Notes under the pieces: model-generated
Told to the model about the DNA's origin: nothing
The model's input: the letters and a program-made list of their open reading frames with translations, nothing else
Databases searched by the model: none
Translations under genes and position numbers: made by a program
Part shown: one piece after another, positions 1 to 4,564 of the stretch
Numbering within the stretch: the first letter of the stretch is position 1
Layout of the letters: each line of letters opens with the position of its first letter
Source: Campylobacterales bacterium
GTDB lineage: Bacteria > Campylobacterota > Campylobacteria > Campylobacterales > JAADDG01
Reading direction: 5' to 3'
Assembly: GCA_027009865.1 (NCBI GenBank)
Contig: JALVCR010000025.1
Span: 1 to 5,445, forward strand
Length of the DNA: 5,445 nucleotides

Positions 1-375
1 AAACTGGCTTCCGTTTGTATTTGGGCCTCTGTTTGCCATTGCCAAGAGTCCGGGCTTATCAAAAATTACGTTTGGTTTAAATTCATCCTCAAAAGGTCTG
101 CCCCAAATCGACTCTCCACCTTTTCCTGTGCCGGTAGGATCTCCTCCTTGAATCATAAAATTCTTTATAACTCTATGGAAAATCGTCTTATTGTAATATC
201 CCTTTCTAACCAAAGAGACAAAATTCTCGCAAGCTTTAGGAGCTATGTCCCAAAACAGCTTAAGCTCTATTTTGCCTTTATTGGTATCCAAAACCACCAA
301 AGAGGGCTTTTTATCATCTTGCAAAGCAAAAGAGAAGATAACAACAGAGATTAAAAGCAAAAAAATTTTCTTCAT
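1..375 (-). CDS. Secreted cyclophilin-type peptidylprolyl cis-trans isomerase (3' end cut by window edge)
   Basis: Cyclophilins catalyse cis-trans isomerisation of peptide bonds before proline and help proteins fold. The window holds the first 125 codons; the C-terminus lies beyond base 1. Residues 1-17 look like a Sec signal peptide: Lys-Lys, a hydrophobic core at 4-16 and an S-F-A cleavage box before Leu18, so a periplasmic location is likely. The catalytic signature is clear: F-H-R-V at 66-69 with the key Arg68, F-M-I-Q-G-G-D at 73-79 with Phe73, Met74 and Gln76, and L-A-M-A-N-R at 111-116 followed by N-G-S-Q-F at 121-125. The ligand-contacting Trp and His further on are not visible. The G-x-G-x-G-G-E-S segment and F-E-D-E-F (95-99) resemble the compact PPIL1-like class more than E. 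coli PpiA/PpiB. The ATG start is supported by AAAGGAGA just upstream. It lies 34 bases after ubiE, with a promoter candidate of its own. Family assignment is very secure; substrate unknown. Confidence 0.95.
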   Translation of the reverse strand, partial: MKKIFLLLISVVIFSFALQDDKKPSLVVLDTNKGKIELKLFWDIAPKACENFVSLVRKGYYNKTIFHRVIKNFMIQGGDPTGTGKGGESIWGRPFEDEFKPNVIFDKPGLLAMANRGPNTNGSQF

Positions 376-378
376 AAC

Positions 379-386
379 TCTCCTTT
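379..386 (-). promoter_or_regulatory. Ribosome binding site of the cyclophilin gene
   Basis: AAAGGAGA on the minus strand ends three bases before the ATG at 375, with the AGGAG core four bases from it. This is the strongest Shine-Dalgarno match in the window and fixes the start in front of the signal peptide. The spacing is slightly short but usual for AT-rich genomes. Confidence 0.75.
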
Positions 387-397
387 AGATATCGTCT

Positions 398-426
398 ATT
401 TTAACAAAATTAAATTTTTCTGGCAA
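398..426 (-). promoter_or_regulatory. Candidate sigma70 promoter for the cyclophilin gene
   Basis: On the minus strand TTGCCA (421-426) is separated by exactly 17 bases from TAAAAT (398-403). Each hexamer matches the sigma70 consensus at five of six positions. The -35 hexamer lies in the last codons of ubiE. Transcription would begin near base 391, leaving a leader of about 16 bases that contains the ribosome binding site. This would let the cyclophilin gene be expressed apart from ubiE. AT-rich DNA gives many chance -10 matches, so this is an inference from sequence alone. Confidence 0.45.
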
Positions 427-1120
427 TAAACATTGTCGATATATTCATAGAATAGCCTTTTGCCTCCAAAACTTCAAATCCGCTTTTTTTAAGCTCCTCT
501 ATTAACATCTCTTTTGTCAAAAAGTTTTCAATGGAGTTTGGAAGATAGCTGTAAGCCTCATAATTTTTAGAAAGAAGCCCTCCTATAAAAGGCAAAACCT
601 TTTTCATATAAAAATCCCTGATTTTAGATATAAAATTCTCTTCTTTTAATTTCGTAAACTCCAAAATAACAAGCAGGCCGCCATCTTTTAAAACTCTGTT
701 AAACTCCAAAAGAGCTTCAATTCTATCTACCACGTTTCTAAGGCCGTAAGAGATGCTTACGATATCTGCGCTCTCATCTTCAAGGGGCAAATCTTTAGCC
801 TCCCCTTTTAAAAACTTGGCATTTATATTTTTGCTTTTTGCAATATTTAGCATACCTTCGGAAGGATCTATTCCTATAATATTTTTTATATCAATTTTTT
901 TCTCTTTGGCTATTTTATCCCAATAGATGCACATATCCCCCGTTCCGGTAGCAACGTCGGCTATTAAATCCAAGCTTTTTTTACCGTAATAATCAAAACA
1001 CTTTTCGCAAGCTTTTCTTCTCCAGCTTTTATCTATCCCAAAACTTAAAACTCTATTTGCCAGATCGTAAGTTTTGGCTATTTCGTCAAACATGGAGACT
1101 ATTTTTTTCTGTTTGTCCAA
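410..1120 (-). CDS. ubiE: UbiE/MenG-type demethylmenaquinone methyltransferase
   Basis: This SAM-dependent C-methyltransferase performs a late step of respiratory quinone synthesis. Campylobacterota make menaquinone through the futalosine route and are not known to make ubiquinone, so the likely reaction is demethylmenaquinone to menaquinone at the membrane face. At 236 residues it has normal family length. The first UbiE/COQ5 signature lies at 18-33, from Y-D-x-A-N to D-K-S-W. The SAM-binding glycine motif D-V-A-T-G-T-G-D is at 55-62 with acidic Asp85 after the second strand. Y-G-L-R-N is at 125-129 and the second signature, R-V-L-K-D-G-G through Leu153-Glu154, is at 142-154. The first signature departs from the classic pattern, with Ala21 for Met and Asp30 for His, which I believe is common in this phylum. 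The chosen start is TTG at 1118-1120: an in-frame TAA lies eight codons further upstream, and the only early ATG (Met10) would remove the N-terminal helix. It follows the AMIN gene by 46 bases. Confidence 0.93.
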   Translation of the reverse strand: MDKQKKIVSMFDEIAKTYDLANRVLSFGIDKSWRRKACEKCFDYYGKKSLDLIADVATGTGDMCIYWDKIAKEKKIDIKNIIGIDPSEGMLNIAKSKNINAKFLKGEAKDLPLEDESADIVSISYGLRNVVDRIEALLEFNRVLKDGGLLVILEFTKLKEENFISKIRDFYMKKVLPFIGGLLSKNYEAYSYLPNSIENFLTKEMLIEELKKSGFEVLEAKGYSMNISTMFIARKI

Positions 1121-1166
1121 ATTTAGCCCTTTTTTTTCGATATGTTAGCAAATCGGGCGTTAGATT

Positions 1167-1850
1167 TTATTTAAGAGTTATCAAATAGCCGCCCGAAATT
1201 TTTCGAATTTTATATCCGTAATTGCCGTCAAGCACAAAAACAGCTCTAAAATATCCTATATGATTTCCTATCACGATTTTTTTGACAAAAGGAAGATTTG
1301 TTTTTAAGGTTTTAAAAGAGACATCTTCCAAGCTTTTAAAATCGATTATAATTTTATATGGCTTGGCCACCATAAAATTTCTAAGTTTTCTGTTTTTGGT
1401 AAAAAGATAAATAGCTTTGCCCTCTATTTTAACTCTTAGAAATTTATTGATTTTAAACTCTTTGCTTTTGAAGTCTGTTTTTTTATTTTTTAAAGCCTCT
1501 TTAGAGGAGGCTTTTGTCTTTGTGCTCTTTTTATTTAAAGATGTTTGATTTAAATCGCTCTTTTTTTCGCTTTTTTGGGAGAGTATCAAAGGTTTGTGCC
1601 AATCTATTAAAGCCTCTATTTTAACTTTTTTAACTGATTCGCTTCCGTCAATGTTTTGATACTTAACCAAAACCTCTTTTAAAACTCTCGCGCTGCTTGG
1701 AAGGGTGATTTTAGTAGATTTAAAAGAGGGCAAAGACTCCTTTTCGTTTGTAGCTTTTTCAAATTTTTTAATAATATCGGCAGGAATAAAGGGATTTTCC
1801 CTTGAGAAAAGAAGCGAAAAAAAGAGCGATATAAAAAGAGCTTTTTTCAT
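1167..1850 (-). CDS. Secreted AMIN-domain protein, CgpA-like
   Basis: Product of 227 residues. Residues 1-16 form a signal peptide (two lysines, then a Leu/Phe/Ile-rich core), followed by E-N-P-F-x-P at 18-23. Residues 53-90 form a conserved-looking first part that ends in I-D-W-H-K-P-L. Residues 92-131 are a low-complexity linker rich in Lys, Ser and Thr. Residues 137-227 are an AMIN-like beta domain with alternating hydrophobic strands such as A-I-Y-L-F, K-I-I-I-D-F and R-A-V-F-V-L. AMIN domains anchor periplasmic proteins to cell wall or to envelope machines, as in AmiC and the PilQ secretin. No amidase or secretin domain follows, so an enzymatic role is unlikely. The position after recA, eno and a short membrane gene matches, from memory, C. 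jejuni Cj1670c (CgpA), a known N-linked glycoprotein. The start ATG overlaps the preceding stop as ATGA, pointing to translational coupling. The architecture is secure; the cellular role is not known. Confidence 0.85.
   Translation of the reverse strand: MKKALFISLFFSLLFSRENPFIPADIIKKFEKATNEKESLPSFKSTKITLPSSARVLKEVLVKYQNIDGSESVKKVKIEALIDWHKPLILSQKSEKKSDLNQTSLNKKSTKTKASSKEALKNKKTDFKSKEFKINKFLRVKIEGKAIYLFTKNRKLRNFMVAKPYKIIIDFKSLEDVSFKTLKTNLPFVKKIVIGNHIGYFRAVFVLDGNYGYKIRKISGGYLITLK
1542..1556 (-). other. Bacterial N-glycosylation sequon in the AMIN protein linker
   Basis: Codons 99-103 of the AMIN protein read Asp-Leu-Asn-Gln-Thr. This fits the extended sequon D/E-X-N-X-S/T used by the oligosaccharyltransferase PglB of Campylobacter. 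Asn101 sits in the flexible Lys/Ser/Thr-rich linker, the type of exposed site PglB prefers, and the protein has a signal peptide. It is the only such sequon in this protein. Whether this organism has PglB cannot be seen here. Confidence 0.5.
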
Positions 1851-2128
1851 TTTACATCTACAGCCTCTATCTGTTTTAGTTCGAAATATTTCCTTTGAAG
1901 TTTGGCGTTTTCCTCTTTAAGAGAGGATGTAAGCTTTTGAAGTTTTTCTTTTTGAGATTTTAAAGCCATCATCATCTCAAGAGAGTTATCTCCAAAAAGA
2001 AGATTTCCTATATAAACCCCAAGAGCTATTACCGCAAAAACCAAAAAGGCCGCTTTCAAATAGAAGCGGCCGTCTCTTTTCTTTTCAAACTCTTTATAAT
2101 CTAATAGGGTATCTCTTATATCTTTCAT
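1847..2128 (-). CDS. FtsB/DivIC-like septum formation initiator family protein
   Basis: A 93-residue single-pass membrane protein. A short charged cytoplasmic N-terminus (1-21) with several Lys and Arg precedes one membrane helix at about 22-44. Then comes F-G-D-N-S-L (45-50) and a heptad-like coiled coil at 50-86 with regularly spaced Leu. This layout, including the F-G-x-N-x-L turn after the membrane helix, is that of FtsB/DivIC, which pairs with FtsL in the divisome in the periplasm and links FtsQ to FtsW/FtsI. The C-terminal helix of gammaproteobacterial FtsB is short or missing. It sits between eno and the AMIN gene with ATGA overlaps on both sides, as with the short gene in the same place in C. 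jejuni (Cj1671c, from memory); eno is also next to ftsB in E. coli. Membership is likely on topology and turn motif, since the identity of such small proteins is weak. Another coiled-coil membrane protein cannot be excluded. Confidence 0.75.
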   Translation of the reverse strand: MKDIRDTLLDYKEFEKKRDGRFYLKAAFLVFAVIALGVYIGNLLFGDNSLEMMMALKSQKEKLQKLTSSLKEENAKLQRKYFELKQIEAVDVK

Positions 2129-3396
2129 CTTTTAAAGAGCTCTTTTCCTATATATTCTCCATATCCAAGCTCTCTTTCAATAGATAAAAGCCTATTGTAT
2201 TTAGCCGTTCTCTCTCCTCTTGCTGGAGCTCCGGTTTTTATCTGTCCGGTATTTAAAGCAACCGCAAAATCGGCTATAAAAGCATCCTCGCTCTCCCCGC
2301 TTCTATGACTTACAACGCAGGTGTAATCATTTCTGTGAGCAAGTCTTATTGTTTTCATAGTTTCACTCACAGTTCCTATTTGATTTAACTTAATTAAAAT
2401 GGAGTTTGCCACCCCTTTATCTATTCCCTCTTGCAAAATTTTAGGATTGGTTACGAAAACATCGTCTCCTACAAGCTGAATCTTATCTTTTAGCTTTTTG
2501 GTTAGAATCTGCCAACCTTCCCAGTCATCCTCAGCCATACCGTCTTCTAATGAAACAATAGGATATTTATTTATCAGATTTTCATAAAACTCCACAAGCT
2601 CCTCAGCGCTTAAAACTTTATTATCTCCCTTTAATTCATATTTTCCGTCTTTGTAAAACTCGCTGCTTGCGGCATCTAAAGCGATTGCTATCTCATCTGA
2701 AGGCTTATATCCGGCTTTCTCAATAGCTTTTAAAATATACTCTATCGGCTCTTCGTTGTTTTTGAAATTTGGGGCAAATCCTCCCTCATCTCCCAAAGCT
2801 GTGGGATGTCCGTCTTCATTTAGAAGTTTTTTTAGAGTGTGGTAAACTTCGCTGCTTGCCCTTAAAGCCTCTTTAAAATCGTCAAAACCGACCGGCATAA
2901 TCATATACTCTTGCAAATCCACGTCATTATCCGCATGAGCTCCGCCGTTTATGATATTTAGCATCGGAGTTGGCAGAACAATTGCGTTGCTTCCTCCCAA
3001 ATATTTATACAAAGGAACTCTCAAACTCAAAGCCGCGGCTCTCGCTACTGCCATAGAGACACCCAAAACGGCGTTTGCTCCAAGCTTTGAGTAGTTATCG
3101 GTTCCGTCAAGCTCTTTTAAAAGAGCGTCTATTTCGGCTTGATTGAAAGGACTTATTCCTATAAGCTCATCGGCAATAGATACGTTTACGTTCTCGCAAG
3201 CTTTCAAAACGCCTTTTCCGCCAAATCTATCGTCTTTGTCTCTAAGCTCCAAAGCCTCTCTTTTTCCCGTGCTCGCTCCGCTTGGAACGATAGCTGAAGC
3301 TACGGTAGAGTCACTTAAAACAACGGTGGCTCTAACGGTTGGATTTCCTCTGCTATCAAGCACCTCGTCTGCGTAAATATCGTCAATATATACCAT
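2125..3396 (-). CDS. eno: Enolase (phosphopyruvate hydratase)
   Basis: Converts 2-phosphoglycerate to phosphoenolpyruvate and back, in glycolysis and gluconeogenesis. In many Campylobacterota that lack a complete glycolysis, the gluconeogenic direction is the important one. It is a dimeric or octameric cytoplasmic enzyme that needs Mg2+. At 423 residues it is full length. The N-terminal domain starts with E-V-L-D-S-R-G-N-P-T (11-20), and S-G-A-S-T-G (39-44) is the mobile loop. Catalytic residues are all present: His154 in G-G-A-H-A-D-N, Glu163, Glu204 in G-D-E-G-G-F, metal ligands Asp241, Glu284 and Asp311, Lys336 in I-L-I-K-L-N-Q-I-G, and S-H-R-S-G-E at 363-368. The ATG start forms a TAATG overlap with the recA stop; an AAAGGGG ten bases upstream, within recA, serves as ribosome binding site. 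Its own stop overlaps the next ATG as ATGA. Expression should follow recA transcription. Confidence 0.99.
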   Translation of the reverse strand: MVYIDDIYADEVLDSRGNPTVRATVVLSDSTVASAIVPSGASTGKREALELRDKDDRFGGKGVLKACENVNVSIADELIGISPFNQAEIDALLKELDGTDNYSKLGANAVLGVSMAVARAAALSLRVPLYKYLGGSNAIVLPTPMLNIINGGAHADNDVDLQEYMIMPVGFDDFKEALRASSEVYHTLKKLLNEDGHPTALGDEGGFAPNFKNNEEPIEYILKAIEKAGYKPSDEIAIALDAASSEFYKDGKYELKGDNKVLSAEELVEFYENLINKYPIVSLEDGMAEDDWEGWQILTKKLKDKIQLVGDDVFVTNPKILQEGIDKGVANSILIKLNQIGTVSETMKTIRLAHRNDYTCVVSHRSGESEDAFIADFAVALNTGQIKTGAPARGERTAKYNRLLSIERELGYGEYIGKELFKR

Positions 3397-4436
3397 TACT
3401 CTTTTTCCCCTTTCTCATTGGTTTGTTCTTCTTTTTTAATTTTAAAACCCATGGCCTCTTTTATCTTATCTTCTATCTCTTTGGCAACTTCCGAATGCTC
3501 TTTTAGATAGGCTTTTGCGTTTTCCCTGCCTTGGCCAAGTTTAATATCCCCGTAACTATACCAAGAACCGCTTTTATCGATAATATCGAGTTTTACCCCG
3601 TAATCTACAAGCTCTCCCTCTTTGGAGATTCCCTCGCCAAACATAATATCAAATTCGGCGGTTCTAAAAGGAGGGGCTACTTTGTTTTTTATAACTTTGG
3701 CCTTGACTCTGTTTCCTATCTGCTCTTCGCTCTGTTTTAGAGTGGCTATTCTTCTTACATCGATTCTAACGGAGGCGTAAAACTTCAAAGCGTTTCCTCC
3801 CGTTGTCGTCTCAGGAGAGCCATACCCCATCATTCCAATCTTCATTCTAATCTGATTGATAAAAATAACGGTGGTATTCATCTTGTGAAGCACGCCGGTT
3901 AATTTTCTTAGAGCCTGAGACATAAGCCTTGCTTGAAGCCCGACATGCTGATCGCCCATATCTCCCTCTATCTCGCTTTTTGGAGTCAAAGCGGCAACAG
4001 AATCGACAACTATCACATCCACAGCTCCGCTTCTTGCCAAAGTCTCTACGATATCTAAAGCCTGCTCTCCAAAATCGGGCTGAGAGACCAAAAGGTTATC
4101 GACATCAACTCCCAAATTTTTAGCATATTTGATATCCAAAGCGTGCTCTGCATCTATAAAAGCGCAAACTCCGCCCTCTCTTTGAGCTTCGGCCAAAATC
4201 TGAAGAGCAAGAGTAGTCTTACCAGAACTTTCAGGCCCATAAATTTCAACAATTCTTCCCTTTGGAACTCCGCCTATTCCAAGAGCTATATCAAGACCCA
4301 AAGAACCGGTGCTTATAGCATCTATCGGCTCTATCTCTTTTTCTCCGAGTCTAACTAAAGCTCCCTTTCCAAAAGCCTTGTCTATCTGTTTAATAGTTAA
4401 TTCCAAAGCTTTTTTCTTCTTCTCATCCAACTGCAC
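3396..4436 (-). CDS. recA: Recombinase RecA
   Basis: RecA forms ATP-dependent filaments on single-stranded DNA and carries out homologous pairing and strand exchange in repair and recombination. From the GTG start it has 346 residues, normal for the family. The Walker A motif G-P-E-S-S-G-K-T is at 67-74, catalytic Glu97 lies in D-A-E-H-A-L-D, and Walker B is V-I-V-V-D at 141-145. The DNA-binding loop region holds E-I-E-G-D-M-G-D at 155-162 and loop 2 follows F-I-N-Q-I-R with Gln195. The C-terminus is a charged Glu/Lys tail. The frame is open to a TTG at 4442, but an AAAGG at 4443-4447 touches that codon, so it cannot be the start. GTG at 4434-4436 has the ideal six-base spacing. A TTG at 4430 is a weaker alternative. 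It is the first gene of an overlapping set with eno. No LexA-type box is visible upstream, in line with the absence of LexA in this phylum. Confidence 0.99.
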   Translation of the reverse strand: MQLDEKKKKALELTIKQIDKAFGKGALVRLGEKEIEPIDAISTGSLGLDIALGIGGVPKGRIVEIYGPESSGKTTLALQILAEAQREGGVCAFIDAEHALDIKYAKNLGVDVDNLLVSQPDFGEQALDIVETLARSGAVDVIVVDSVAALTPKSEIEGDMGDQHVGLQARLMSQALRKLTGVLHKMNTTVIFINQIRMKIGMMGYGSPETTTGGNALKFYASVRIDVRRIATLKQSEEQIGNRVKAKVIKNKVAPPFRTAEFDIMFGEGISKEGELVDYGVKLDIIDKSGSWYSYGDIKLGQGRENAKAYLKEHSEVAKEIEDKIKEAMGFKIKKEEQTNEKGEKE

Positions 4437-4442
4437 AAACAA

Positions 4443-4447
4443 CCTTT
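4443..4447 (-). promoter_or_regulatory. Ribosome binding site that decides the recA start
   Basis: AAAGG, within AAGAAAGG, lies six bases before GTG at 4436 but directly against the in-frame TTG at 4442. The spacing therefore selects the GTG and removes two N-terminal residues (Met-Phe) from the longest reading. Confidence 0.7.
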
Positions 4448-4463
4448 CTTAACTCTTTTTTTG

Positions 4464-4492
4464 ATAGTATTAAAAATTAAATAAATTAACAA
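4464..4492 (-). promoter_or_regulatory. Candidate sigma70 promoter of the recA-eno unit
   Basis: On the minus strand TTGTTA (4487-4492) and TACTAT (4464-4469) are 17 bases apart, each matching four of six consensus positions. A start near base 4457 would give a leader of about 20 bases that includes the AAAGG. A second -10-like hexamer, TATTAT at 4539-4544, is preceded by T-rich sequence with no good -35, the style often seen in Campylobacter, and may be an alternative. Both are predictions in very AT-rich DNA. Confidence 0.45.
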
Positions 4493-4496
4493 TAAA

Positions 4497-4510
4497 AGAT
4501 ATTTCTATCT
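4497..4510 (-). repeat. Small perfect inverted repeat upstream of the recA promoter
   Basis: Five-base arms AGATA and TATCT flank four bases (GAAA on the minus strand). The repeat sits four bases upstream of the proposed -35 hexamer of recA. In RNA it could also form a hairpin with a GAAA tetraloop followed by four T, i.e. a very weak terminator of the gene at 4565. It may be an operator, a weak terminator, or chance in an AT-rich spacer. Confidence 0.3.
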
Positions 4511-4564
4511 AAAAAAACAGTTTTTTGCAAGTGATAAAATAATATCGTCTAAAAAGCAAAAAAC

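Noticed and set aside
148..354. A plus-strand open frame of 68 codons
   Set aside because: It lies wholly opposite the cyclophilin gene, whose catalytic motifs are unmistakable, and shows no motif or ribosome binding site of its own.
1441..1600. Low-complexity stretch as a possible frameshift or pseudogene in the AMIN gene
   Set aside because: The frame is intact from signal peptide to AMIN domain; the Lys/Ser/Thr-rich composition is a normal flexible linker.
2134..2145. Twelve-base palindrome AAAGAGCTCTTT at the end of eno
   Set aside because: It encodes the enolase C-terminus (Lys-Glu-Leu-Phe) and has no loop; a role in coupling to the FtsB-like start is possible but unsupported.
3143..4358. 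Several plus-strand open frames of 64-77 codons opposite eno and recA
   Set aside because: They mirror strongly conserved enolase and RecA codons; their compositions (runs of Ser, or Arg/Gln/Leu-rich) are typical of antisense shadows.
4512..4526. A6-CAG-T6 tract as a rho-independent terminator for the gene at 4565
   Set aside because: The stem would be only A-U pairs with a three-base loop, too weak to call; termination may also occur elsewhere in the spacer.
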